From NCBI GenBank assembly GCA_951828235.1, contig OX639965.1, positions 124,001-188,000 on the forward strand: a stretch of 64,000 nt of DNA, read 5' to 3'. Within the stretch, counting starts at the first letter, position 1. Each line of letters begins with the position of its first letter. The stretch comes from an uncultured Gammaproteobacteria bacterium. GTDB lineage: Bacteria > Pseudomonadota > Gammaproteobacteria > Steroidobacterales > Foliamicaceae. Both the position numbers and the translations under genes were made by a program. The notes beneath the pieces are model-generated. The model made no database searches. It had not been told where the DNA came from and was given only the letters and a program-made list of their open reading frames with translations. Positions 18,531 to 26,716 of the stretch are shown one piece after another.

Positions 18531-19314
18531 CGGCGACGGCCATTCTTTCCGCTGCTTTGAGCGCCTTTTTCGCTATCCGTTCCATCCAGGAACGCAACTC
18601 GGCGACATAAAGCGTATCCGCGCATCGGCGCGATACACTACCTGAAACGACTGTCGAGTAGCCCTTGAAAAGGCGCTTACGACCGTTCGCATCATTGTGA
18701 GAATTATCAACCGTTATCGCAACGCGGTATGCTCGCGCTTGGCTCCACAGAACTTCCTTAACCGCCTGATCGGGGTCGAGTTCGGGTCTAGTAATCAAGA
18801 GAGTGCTGACCTCTGCCGTAAGCAGATTGTCTCGAGTTCCACTCTCCAAATCTGAAAACTCCTTCCAGACTTGGTCACGAATCGTTTTTCTCGGATTAAT
18901 TGTGGCTTTCTCTTCGCAAATCACGACTTTTCGGACTGTCTGGGACTCATGATCAATTTGTACTTGAAGTCCGTCAAATCCCTTCTCTGCATGCTGCATA
19001 TGAGGCGGCGCAATCAACGAAGCCTCATTCTGAATGTGTGCGGCGATCCAGCCGATAACCTGAAACAACCAGCCATCGCGGTGATAGGGTTCCGAACACT
19101 TCGGAACCGACAATAGCTGGCGAGCTCCCTCAAGCGCCGTCGGTACTGGCACAACTTCGGCGAAATCCGTCTCAGCCAGGACATGCTCAACATGACGGTA
19201 CTGGCCAAGTGCAACGCTTGCTACTAACTCTGCGAGTTCGTCCTCGTTGTCTATTGACCAATCAAATCCGGCCCACCGCTCACCGTTCTTGATCGACCTG
19301 AAGGAAATCACCAT
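18523..19314 (-). CDS. HamA-like (DUF1837-type) nuclease of a Hachiman-like system
   Basis: A 263-residue protein from the ATG at 19314. A TTG six codons upstream is the only other option. The central segment EKGFDGLQVQID followed by VVICEEKATINPRKTIRDQVW has the spacing of a PD-(D/E)XK nuclease core, with Asp, Glu and Lys as candidate catalytic residues, as described for HamA. The gene overlaps the helicase start by 8 bp. In known Hachiman systems HamA degrades DNA once released by HamB. The assignment rests on motif plus context, and the overall sequence is divergent. Confidence 0.6.
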   Translation of the reverse strand: MVISFRSIKNGERWAGFDWSIDNEDELAELVASVALGQYRHVEHVLAETDFAEVVPVPTALEGARQLLSVPKCSEPYHRDGWLFQVIGWIAAHIQNEASLIAPPHMQHAEKGFDGLQVQIDHESQTVRKVVICEEKATINPRKTIRDQVWKEFSDLESGTRDNLLTAEVSTLLITRPELDPDQAVKEVLWSQARAYRVAITVDNSHNDANGRKRLFKGYSTVVSGSVSRRCADTLYVAELRSWMERIAKKALKAAERMAVADV

Positions 19315-19332
19315 TTCACTGGTACCCCCCAA

Positions 19333-19623
19333 CTAGCTGTCTTTCCTCTCAAGACAATGTGACGAGATGCGTCTTTTCGATACCTTGAAAGAGTGGATAG
19401 GAACCCCAACGATCAGGGTTGCCGGATCCGTATGGTACTCAAAAGAGTCGGCTACTTCACGAACACCTTCTTTCCACATTTCGACGTGATCGAATTGGCA
19501 CGACGCGCGATATGAGGCCTGCTCGAATCTGACCGATATTGAGATTCTATCGGTGAAGAATCGCTTCGGCTCTAAACGTCTACGTCTCTCTACGGAGATG
19601 CGCCGGACGACTCCTGCCTCCAT
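19333..19623 (-). CDS. Small protein of unknown function in defence train
   Basis: From the ATG at 19623 this frame gives 96 residues. It overlaps the methyltransferase 3' end by 44 bp and ends 18 bp before the HamA-like start. The N-terminus is Arg-rich and the middle has alternating hydrophobic residues (DRISISVRFEQASYRASC), suggesting a beta-rich domain. No family is recognised. Position and spacing support a real gene, but it could be chance. Confidence 0.4.
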   Translation of the reverse strand: MEAGVVRRISVERRRRLEPKRFFTDRISISVRFEQASYRASCQFDHVEMWKEGVREVADSFEYHTDPATLIVGVPIHSFKVSKRRISSHCLERKDS

Positions 19624-20617
19624 CCTCTGGGAGAGATTCTGTCGGTTTCTCGTCCCACAATAGGCCCGGGTGAGGGATTCGATAGTAGCTGTCACGCGGT
19701 TTTTTTGGACGCTTCGCGCCCCCATCGACCGTATCCTTTGAGTCGAACCTCACCTTCGCGCCGAGAAGGTATTCCTCATTGACCTCCGCGCAGATCCATT
19801 TGCGTTCGAGACGCTCTGCCACCTCGCCTGTTACACAGCTACCTGCAAACGGATCCAAAACAATATCGCCCGGATCCGTCGCGAGTCGGATGAAGTACTC
19901 GGGAAGCGACGCAGGGAACCGTGCGGGATGCGCGGGAATATCGTTCTCAGCACAGTACCGTAGGTAGCGACTATTGCTCTCCGTATTGGGAACGGCAATA
20001 AGGTTAGGGGGAATCGCGGCTCCGTTGTCCTTGGAGAACTTCTCGCTTATGTCATGTCCTGAGGGCCGCAGCTTGGCCTTGTAGCCGTGGGCCAAGAGAT
20101 CCCTCATGCTGTCGCTGTAAGGTTGTAGAACTCGCCAGTTGCTGGCCCGTGGCCACGAAGACTTTGCGAGCCACCAAACGGTGTTCACGGCATCCTTGAC
20201 CCGAATTCTCCGAATATTCACCCACTCTGCTGGGGTCGGCAGCTTAGATGGATTCCACCAGTAGAACTCTTGTGCCAGTTGGAAGTCATACTCCTCACAC
20301 AGCATGATGAGTAGCTTAAAGTGGTAAAGGCTACGTACGGGAATTCCCGGCTTCCATGCACCACCGAGGTCAATTACAAGACTTCCGTCATCCTTGAGTA
20401 TGCGATGGAACTCCACCGCGAAGGAACGGAACCACTCCAGGTACGCGTCCTCTTGTTCATTGCCGTAATCCTTCTTCCGGGTCAGCGCGAACGGCGGGCT
20501 CGTAAGTATCATTTCAATTGACGCATCTTTGCAGCGAGCCATCACATTCAGGCTGTCGTCATGATGGATGCTGCCGAGCCGCGTTTCGAGCCAAGCCGTT
20601 GATTCTCTAGGTGCCAT
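19580..20617 (-). CDS. DNA methyltransferase, beta class (N4-cytosine or N6-adenine)
   Basis: A 345-residue methyltransferase with permuted (beta) motif order. The catalytic TSPPFAL lies near residue 35, and the AdoMet motif DPFAGSCVTGEVAE lies near 252. The S-P-P-F form favours N4-cytosine methylation, though N6-adenine is possible. The target-recognition part lies between the motifs. It is transcribed after the three-gene McrBC-like set and before the Hachiman-like pair, so it may protect host DNA from that nuclease set (inference). Confidence 0.88.
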   Translation of the reverse strand: MAPRESTAWLETRLGSIHHDDSLNVMARCKDASIEMILTSPPFALTRKKDYGNEQEDAYLEWFRSFAVEFHRILKDDGSLVIDLGGAWKPGIPVRSLYHFKLLIMLCEEYDFQLAQEFYWWNPSKLPTPAEWVNIRRIRVKDAVNTVWWLAKSSWPRASNWRVLQPYSDSMRDLLAHGYKAKLRPSGHDISEKFSKDNGAAIPPNLIAVPNTESNSRYLRYCAENDIPAHPARFPASLPEYFIRLATDPGDIVLDPFAGSCVTGEVAERLERKWICAEVNEEYLLGAKVRFDSKDTVDGGAKRPKKPRDSYYRIPHPGLLWDEKPTESLPEDGGRSRPAHLRRET

Positions 20618-20701
20618 TCCTATTTCCTACTAGTCATGCTCATAATGCAACTTGCTTGACGATGTTTGACCTCGATGACCCAAAACGCACTCGTCCCAAC
20701 A

Positions 20702-22021
20702 TCATATTCGCGCTGCAAAGAGGCCAAATTGGGTCACCCGAGCCTGTCCCGAATCGCTACTGGCGTTCGTCTCCACTTGGCGTGCTACCACTAGGCGCTG
20801 AGCCCAATAGCTAAGTTCGTGCTGCAAGATGTCCTCGAAGTCCACGATCAAGGGTAACCCGAAGGGCTTCGGAACAGGCACACGTCCAGTTTCGTGCCGG
20901 CTCACAGCCACAATCGAGTGGTCGAGCAACTCTTCAATTAGCGCCATTTGCCGATAACCGCGCGAGTATCGGACCAGTTGACCTACAGCGCTGCGGAGTG
21001 AGTCCGCACCGTCGCTTTCCCTGTTTGAAGAATACTTGACCTCGACGACCGACACGACCTCACCTTCAGAGTCTAGTACGACGAGATCGGGACGATCGGC
21101 TCCGGACGTTAAACCGTAACGTTTCAGCAGCTTCCCAGTCAGCTCTTCCGAAGGCTCAGGCACCGGTTCCTCATAGCCTTTCGTGCGTGACTGCCAATGC
21201 ACCTCGTAGCCACCCACGTGGCTGATCGGCTCACTTCCGCCTCCAAGGAAATTTAATTCGAACGGCTGCTCTAACGCGCCCGATAAAGCCTTGGTCACGG
21301 CAAGGCCGACCGCCAGCTCGTAACGCCGCCAATAGTGCAAGGGACCGAGCAACGTATCATTGAGGAGCTTAGTGACCGAGTCTGTATCGCCCGCTTCGAT
21401 CAACTCAAGGTCTCGGTACGCATTGCAGGCAAGCACGTAGAGCTTTTGGCGCGCCCGGCTGGCTTCCTTCACTGCTTGCGGTCCCGGGCGGCGTGTCAAA
21501 TCTATCCTCTTTGTCGATTGGAGGATGGCATCGTAGCGCCGAATTTCCTTAAGACGGGGCTTGTGTTGTTTGATGGCTGCCCTGTACGACGCGCCTTTGG
21601 GCAGCAAGTCGTCGAAATGCAGCGCGAGGCGCCACGCACTTTCCAAGACCCAGGTCAGCACGCGATTGGGTCCAGATTCAAAGGTCCGAGCTGGCTCGTG
21701 AAAAACGGTTAGGGTCGGTTGCCCCGTCACTAGGCGTCGGAGTAATGTCGCGCGTGCGTCAAAGCGTCCCCTCACTCGAACATCGTCCTCGTGCCGACGT
21801 GTTTCCAACACAGCCTGGATTTCGTGGCGATGCTGTGAGAGATGACTGACCAGCTCACGCACCGATTCGGATATCGCCCAGTGCAGACGCAGCAGTTCGG
21901 CATCGCGTTTCTGATCGATAGTCGGGTGCATGATCCCGACCTTTGTGGCATTGCGGAAGTAGCGTAGCAGGAACCGTGTTAGATAGTCGTTAATCGCACT
22001 CTCTTGGCTACTCTCCGTCAT
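20702..22021 (-). CDS. PD-(D/E)XK nuclease, McrC-like partner of AAA+ motor
   Basis: A 439-residue protein. Its C-terminal third contains RPDLVVLDSEGEVVSVVEVKY (near 312-330), a textbook D-ExK nuclease core. The N-terminal two-thirds is helical and resembles DUF2357/McrC-type scaffolds that dock on a McrB-like ring. It overlaps the AAA+ gene by 4 bp (ATGA), indicating translational coupling. Known McrC proteins cut DNA when activated by the NTPase ring. The target modification or sequence cannot be read here. Confidence 0.8.
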   Translation of the reverse strand: MTESSQESAINDYLTRFLLRYFRNATKVGIMHPTIDQKRDAELLRLHWAISESVRELVSHLSQHRHEIQAVLETRRHEDDVRVRGRFDARATLLRRLVTGQPTLTVFHEPARTFESGPNRVLTWVLESAWRLALHFDDLLPKGASYRAAIKQHKPRLKEIRRYDAILQSTKRIDLTRRPGPQAVKEASRARQKLYVLACNAYRDLELIEAGDTDSVTKLLNDTLLGPLHYWRRYELAVGLAVTKALSGALEQPFELNFLGGGSEPISHVGGYEVHWQSRTKGYEEPVPEPSEELTGKLLKRYGLTSGADRPDLVVLDSEGEVVSVVEVKYSSNRESDGADSLRSAVGQLVRYSRGYRQMALIEELLDHSIVAVSRHETGRVPVPKPFGLPLIVDFEDILQHELSYWAQRLVVARQVETNASSDSGQARVTQFGLFAARI

Positions 22022-23142
22022 ACTGCCAACTCGACCAGACGCTCTTCGACCACACGGCTCACATTACCCTCTTCTGGCAATTGGAGTGCGTTTCGGATTT
22101 CAGTAGCGATGTCAATCGCGGCCTTGTGCTGGATACCATCGAGCATCGGCAGAACGTACATGTAGAAGCCGTCGAGATAGGCTTTTGCTTCGTCTTCGGA
22201 TGGCGCGCGCAAGAAATTGATTTCGGGTTCGATCTCCTGAACCGTCTTGAGCATGTCGAGAATCGGTGCCGGTCCGATAGCGCGTGCCACATTCACCGCG
22301 CGCCAAATGCGTGCTAAAGCCATGTCGCTAGATGGTTCGGCTTCTTCACCTACTAGAGCCCATTGACGCATGATCGCCAGTAGGAAGCCCTGCAGATCCG
22401 CCGGAACGTCAACGTAAATCCAGCTAAAGCGACGCATGAGCGCGAAACTCATTTGATATAGCGCCGCCTTATCGATCGAGTTAATGGTCGCGATAATCCG
22501 CCATCCTGGTTTTGGCGCAAACTCGTGCTCCGCCGTTCCTGGCTTGGGCTTCGGAAGAATTACGTAGGCTTGGCTCCCTTCGTCGGCCACATCGACGCGG
22601 TATGGCAAGGTAGTCTTTTGCTCGCTCAACACTGTGAAAAGCGGCCCAATCACCTTGTCAATATCGCAGCGGTTTAACTCGTCGATAATCAGCGGCCGGT
22701 CGAAATTCTGAAGCAGCACGCCCGGAATAAAACGGACTGTCCCACCGCTGACCGGTTGGTAGCCCCCGATAACGTCCTGGGATGTCCAGTCCGCCGAGCC
22801 TGTAATCATTGCATAGGTATCGTGCAGCATCCCCGAAACTAGCTGCGCCAACGTCGTCTTACCCGTCCCTGGCGGCCCATACAGCATGAGATGTTGTTTA
22901 CCTGCCGAAAGTGCCGCATTGAGTTGGCGATAGACCGACGCGTCGATACCGATCAGTTCCTTGAACTCCGGAATCTCTACGGGTTCCAAGCTGGTCGGGC
23001 CAATCGTTTCTTCTGCAGCCTCCGCAGCTTCTTGCGCGGGTATCGCCGCTGCAACGCGGGCGTAGGTTTCACCCACATCCTCAATAAGCCGCTGCCGGTC
23101 CTGTTCATCCAGGCCGCGATAAATTGGTACGTTAACCGGCAT
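22018..23142 (-). CDS. AAA+ ATPase, McrB/MoxR-like restriction motor
   Basis: A 374-residue AAA_5-type ATPase from the ATG at 23142, which has AAGGA upstream. A frame extension to 23199 is possible. Walker A GPPGTGKTTLAQL is near residue 85, Walker B LIIDELNRCD near 150 and sensor-1 IIATINSID near 215. It lacks its own DNA-recognition domain, so recognition is probably supplied by the upstream 491-aa protein. It overlaps both neighbours by a few bases. The arrangement matches McrBC-type and LlaJI/BsuMI-type restriction sets. Confidence 0.88.
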   Translation of the reverse strand: MPVNVPIYRGLDEQDRQRLIEDVGETYARVAAAIPAQEAAEAAEETIGPTSLEPVEIPEFKELIGIDASVYRQLNAALSAGKQHLMLYGPPGTGKTTLAQLVSGMLHDTYAMITGSADWTSQDVIGGYQPVSGGTVRFIPGVLLQNFDRPLIIDELNRCDIDKVIGPLFTVLSEQKTTLPYRVDVADEGSQAYVILPKPKPGTAEHEFAPKPGWRIIATINSIDKAALYQMSFALMRRFSWIYVDVPADLQGFLLAIMRQWALVGEEAEPSSDMALARIWRAVNVARAIGPAPILDMLKTVQEIEPEINFLRAPSEDEAKAYLDGFYMYVLPMLDGIQHKAAIDIATEIRNALQLPEEGNVSRVVEERLVELAV

Positions 23143-24607
23143 CGCCTTGCAGTCCTTCTTCTCGTCGCGCGGTCGATGCTGGGTGTGCCGGTGCGACATG
23201 AATCAGCGCAGCGATCGCTTCCGTTGCTTCAGAATACTTGATCCCTCGCGGCAACTCCGCCGCTACGAATTCGTTGTCGTCTTCCTGGAGAGTTATCAAG
23301 CCTGCGGCGACGTAATCCTGGCCTCGGCCCATGTAGTTCAGCTTGCCGGTCGTTTCGTCAAACTCGTCAAACAGCTGGCCAGAGGAACCAGCGGGCAATG
23401 CAGGCAAGAAACAGTGCAGTAGTAGCCATTCCCAAGTCTCGTAGAAAACGAATTTATTCTCCTGCAGCTTGATGGCAGGAACAATACGCGTCGTGATTGC
23501 CCCGCTCGTCCCTTGCGCTGTATTGGCGAACGCTATCCTGCGCGCACCGTGCTGGTCCGGCACCCGCGCTATCACGCGGTCTTCGTCCAATTCCAGATGC
23601 AGGAGCCAGCGCAGCGGCTTATTGGTCGCATCGGCCGGGTTTCCCCAGAATCCTGTCGTTTCATCGACCGGCTTACAGCTCTTGAGTGTCTTTTTCTTGC
23701 TGCCGCATTGACGCAGTTCTAGGTCATAGGCGCTCAGCACCCTCTTCAGCTCCGCACCGATTGCAGTTCGTGCTTTATCGCGGATGCCCGTGAACCACTG
23801 CGCGTGGATAGGCGGTCGGTAGAAGTCGAGTTCCTTAGTACCAAATTCCTCCTCGAAGCCCCTGCGTAGATCGCTGATCGCGTGGTCCAGCTCTCTGAGG
23901 GGCGGATTGCGGCCTCTCGGCCGCCGCTCCTCGGGCAACCGATGCTTGAGCGCATCGACTATCTGTCGACGGTGGTCGTTGCTCAGATTCCGTTCGAGAT
24001 GACCGGGAAAAAGAAAATACAGGATCGCGTTGCGCACTGGACGCCGGTCCGCGTTCTCAATATCGTCGAGCCATGCAATGAATCGCCAAGGAACGTCCGT
24101 CGCCATCAATTCGTTACGCTCTGCACTTGGCAAGGCCTTCCACTTGGTAATGACTTCCAGGATGAAGCCAAACTGCTCGTATCGGCGGGTCAGATAGGCT
24201 GTTCCGGGGTGGCCTACACCCTTGAGCGCGTCATTGCTTAGAAAAGGCGTCTCTGGAAGATCAGTTCCCGACCATTCCCACACTTCTTTGATTTGCGCGC
24301 GTTTCGTTTCTGGTCGGGTTGCGCGAGCGATCGGAAACAGAACAAGCAGCCAAACCATCTCGGCCGCCAACCGAATTACTTGGTTGGGGGCGTCTTCCAG
24401 CTGCTCCCTCAGCTTTTCGAAAAAAGTCCGCTCCGTGCCTTCGATTGGGTTTCCGAGAAACCGCTCCTTCAGATCCTGGATGTTGTCTAATGTCCACACG
24501 GCTTCGTCACTAAATAGCGAGCCATCGGCCAAAAAGCAGCGCGCGCGCCACGCGTCAGAAGCACCAAGCACGGCACCTATGTGATCCTCGCCTATCCAGC
24601 GCGACAT
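23132..24607 (-). CDS. First subunit of the McrBC-like set, function unknown
   Basis: A 491-residue soluble protein from the ATG at 24607, with GAGGA upstream. It has a helical N-terminus (RLAAEMVWLLVLFPIARA) and a Trp/Arg-rich centre (TDVPWRFIAWLDDIENAD). The C-terminal portion has HLELDEDRVIARVPD and a FYETWEWLLLH segment. I do not recognise a named domain. Similar proteins commonly precede McrB-like ATPases, so a DNA-recognition or scaffold role is likely (inference). It overlaps the AAA+ gene by 11 bp. Confidence 0.75.
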   Translation of the reverse strand: MSRWIGEDHIGAVLGASDAWRARCFLADGSLFSDEAVWTLDNIQDLKERFLGNPIEGTERTFFEKLREQLEDAPNQVIRLAAEMVWLLVLFPIARATRPETKRAQIKEVWEWSGTDLPETPFLSNDALKGVGHPGTAYLTRRYEQFGFILEVITKWKALPSAERNELMATDVPWRFIAWLDDIENADRRPVRNAILYFLFPGHLERNLSNDHRRQIVDALKHRLPEERRPRGRNPPLRELDHAISDLRRGFEEEFGTKELDFYRPPIHAQWFTGIRDKARTAIGAELKRVLSAYDLELRQCGSKKKTLKSCKPVDETTGFWGNPADATNKPLRWLLHLELDEDRVIARVPDQHGARRIAFANTAQGTSGAITTRIVPAIKLQENKFVFYETWEWLLLHCFLPALPAGSSGQLFDEFDETTGKLNYMGRGQDYVAAGLITLQEDDNEFVAAELPRGIKYSEATEAIAALIHVAPAHPASTARREEGLQGDAG

Positions 24608-24626
24608 CAACTGATCCTCGAACTAT

Positions 24627-24725
24627 TCATTTCAGATATCCCCCACGAGAAACGCCGAGGGCGTTGGCGATCTTGCAAATATTGACGAGGCTAATTTTGT
24701 GCTCCCCTGATCTTTCCACGTTATC
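24627..24725 (-). pseudogene. XRE-family regulator remnant (C-terminal half of HTH)
   Basis: The minus strand reads DNVERSGEHKISLVNICKIA and then NALGVSRGGYLK before a stop at 24627. The ISLVNIxKIAxALGVS pattern is the second half of an XRE helix-turn-helix, and the first half is absent. The open frame extends back to 24812 only by overlapping the end of the endonuclease gene. It is probably the relic of a controller protein of the restriction operon, a role such genes often have. Confidence 0.6.
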
Positions 24726-24780
24726 CGGTCCACCCGAGCGGAAAATAACGCGGCCACAAGAGGTGTCGAGTCCTGCTGAA

Positions 24781-25968
24781 TCATATCGACGCTTGAGCAA
24801 TCGGAAAGTCATGTTGCAACCAATTCTGAACAGATTCTGAATTCTTCAACTTATGTACTCGCAGGAGTTCAACTATGTCAGTGCCTGCCAATACGATGAT
24901 TGGATGTTTATCCTCTCTTATTTCCTTATAGGCTTGAAGACCCACATAGCTTGTTGTTACCAAGATTCCAAACTGTCTATGACGCAACCGGGATATGAGT
25001 CGTGAAACCTCTTTGACTCCAACTCCATTTGTAATGTCCTTGCATTTCGCTTCAAGTGCAAAGTCTATCTTGATTGAAGAGTCGCCTGTGCCAACTCGAT
25101 ACTCCCCAACGCCATCACGACCGCCATCTCGCGATGGCCTCGTTAATTCGAGTCTTGTGATTTCTGGCAGAAGCAATCTTGCAAGCGCACAAGCACAACG
25201 CTCAAAAGCAAAGCGATCCGATTTGAAATAGCTATGAATTACTTTAAGGATTGCGAGTCCATCTGAATCTTGGGGAACTTGTTCGATTTTTTTCCGGTAT
25301 TCAATTGGTCTTTCGCAGCGCAAAGGATGTATTTTCCCAGTTCCTACCCATTCAGCCCACACTTTTGGTGTGTTGCGAGAATGCGGGTCGCCGGCAATTA
25401 TGTCCGCTACCCAAGCACGGGAGAGCAAAGGAGTGTCGAGGATGGAGAGACGAGCGCGATAATTCTGAAATCTCTGTCCCTTTGAATTCTTCCAAATTGC
25501 AACCAGATCTTCTGCCCCTCTTAGATCGGTGGTTCCGGGAACGGCAAGGCCCAAGAACACTACGTCGCGCCACTCGCCCGTATTCTCAAAAACCAGAATC
25601 GGTGGAACTCGCTTCCGACCATCATTGCCCCGACCAGACAAACGAAATATGTGGTTCAGTATTTGATTGCCTTTTCTTGGGGTCTTATGCAACGCAAGAC
25701 CCGGTTTCTTGTTGTCGCCGTAGTAGGTATATGCACCAGTCTCAATGTCAAGCGTGTCCGGCCAGTTGGGATCCTTCCTCGATGAAGTAAGCACCAAGAG
25801 ATCGAGACTTTCATCGAGCCGACCACGATACCGAAAACCACCACCTGAACTGACCTGCAATAGGCGTGGTAGCGGGTCGTCACCCGCATTGCCCTTCCGG
25901 CCGCCACGGTAAACTGAGTCAACAACAAGATCTGCGGAACCAAGCTCCGCGAACGGCACGGTTTTCAT
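24781..25968 (-). CDS. Modification-dependent restriction endonuclease, AspBHI-like
   Basis: A 395-residue protein. The N-terminal half has the hallmark pattern of the AspBHI N-terminal (SRA-like) domain: VPFAELGSADLVVDSVYRGG, DDPLPRLLQVS, FRYRG and YTYYGDNKKPG. The C-terminal half is an Mrr-like PD-(D/E)XK domain with RDGGRDGVGEY near 279 and FALEAKC near 306 as the Asp and Glu-x-Lys residues. AspBHI-type enzymes bind 5-methyl- or 5-hydroxymethylcytosine and cut at a distance. It would therefore conflict with the C5 methyltransferase at 26713 unless the sequence contexts differ. Its divergent position makes it the first gene of the minus-strand train. Confidence 0.85.
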   Translation of the reverse strand: MKTVPFAELGSADLVVDSVYRGGRKGNAGDDPLPRLLQVSSGGGFRYRGRLDESLDLLVLTSSRKDPNWPDTLDIETGAYTYYGDNKKPGLALHKTPRKGNQILNHIFRLSGRGNDGRKRVPPILVFENTGEWRDVVFLGLAVPGTTDLRGAEDLVAIWKNSKGQRFQNYRARLSILDTPLLSRAWVADIIAGDPHSRNTPKVWAEWVGTGKIHPLRCERPIEYRKKIEQVPQDSDGLAILKVIHSYFKSDRFAFERCACALARLLLPEITRLELTRPSRDGGRDGVGEYRVGTGDSSIKIDFALEAKCKDITNGVGVKEVSRLISRLRHRQFGILVTTSYVGLQAYKEIREDKHPIIVLAGTDIVELLRVHKLKNSESVQNWLQHDFPIAQASI

Positions 25969-26272
25969 GCAAAGTTAGTATTGTTATTGTTTCGTGCCGA
26001 CTGTACCGGTCATCACAGTCTCAAGCAAACGCAGATCAATACGTATTGTTTTCGCGATCAGCAGGATCTGAGGAGTTTCAAACGCGCGTCACTCTCCACG
26101 TCGCGCCAGCGCAACACTTGCCGCACGTTTATTTCAATCTGGATTGCAGTGTGTGAGGGGAGGAAGTTTGACGCCCCGAGTATCTATCCTTACTATCATC
26201 GCCGTGCTCTCCTCTACCATTAGCCGCTCCATGCAGGCCTGAACTTACGCGCCTGCCCTTTGGTTTGGATAA
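25969..26272. other. Divergent intergenic region of the defence island
   Basis: These 304 bases separate the start of the AspBHI-like gene from the start of vsr. No gene was recognised. The region is AT-richer than the flanks (for example TTAGTATTGTTATTG next to the endonuclease start) and must hold the promoters for both directions. Only weak promoter-like hexamers are visible. Confidence 0.45.
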
Positions 26273-26716
26273 ATGACTGACATCGTCGACAGCAAGCAGA
26301 GAAGCCAGATGATGTCCAACATCAAGGGCCTTGACACCAAACCCGAGATCGCCGTACGTCGGATCGCACACGCGCTTGGTTTCCGTTTCCGTCTCTATCG
26401 GAAAGACCTTCCTGGACGGCCCGATCTGGTCTTTCCCCGTTACAGGGCTGTTGTATTCGTGCATGGCTGCTTCTGGCACAGACACCGCGGCTGCCGATAC
26501 GCCTACTCACCAAAGTCCAGAGTTCGATTCTGGACTGAGAAGTTTCGAGGCAACGTCGCGAGAGACCGTAGCAACGTGGACTCGCTATGCAAACTTGGAT
26601 GGCGAGTATTGATCATCTGGGAATGCCAAACGCGCAGCAGTGCATGCGTTAAGAAAAACCTCTTGGACTTTCTCACCCCGACCAATTCCCAAACAAGCAT
26701 TGCAGCAGCACAGTGA
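26273..26716 (+). CDS. vsr: Very short patch repair endonuclease
   Basis: A 147-residue Vsr protein. DSKQRSQMMSNIKGLDTKPE at the N-terminus, then LPGRPDLVFP with the catalytic Asp, FVHGCFWHRH with zinc and catalytic histidines, and C-terminal GWRVLIIWECQ are all family hallmarks. Vsr nicks T:G mismatches that arise when 5-methylcytosine deaminates, starting repair by Pol I. It overlaps the C5 methyltransferase start by 4 bp (GTGA), the usual pairing of vsr with a dcm-type gene. Confidence 0.95.
   Translation: MTDIVDSKQRSQMMSNIKGLDTKPEIAVRRIAHALGFRFRLYRKDLPGRPDLVFPRYRAVVFVHGCFWHRHRGCRYAYSPKSRVRFWTEKFRGNVARDRSNVDSLCKLGWRVLIIWECQTRSSACVKKNLLDFLTPTNSQTSIAAAQ

Noticed and set aside
26129..26485. 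Minus-strand frame across the start of vsr
   Set aside because: It overlaps the strongly supported vsr gene and shows no domain.
26500..26530. T-loop-like word (AGTTCGATTCTGG) suggesting a tRNA gene
   Set aside because: It lies inside vsr and no acceptor or anticodon stem can be built around it. No tRNA or rRNA gene was recognised in the window.
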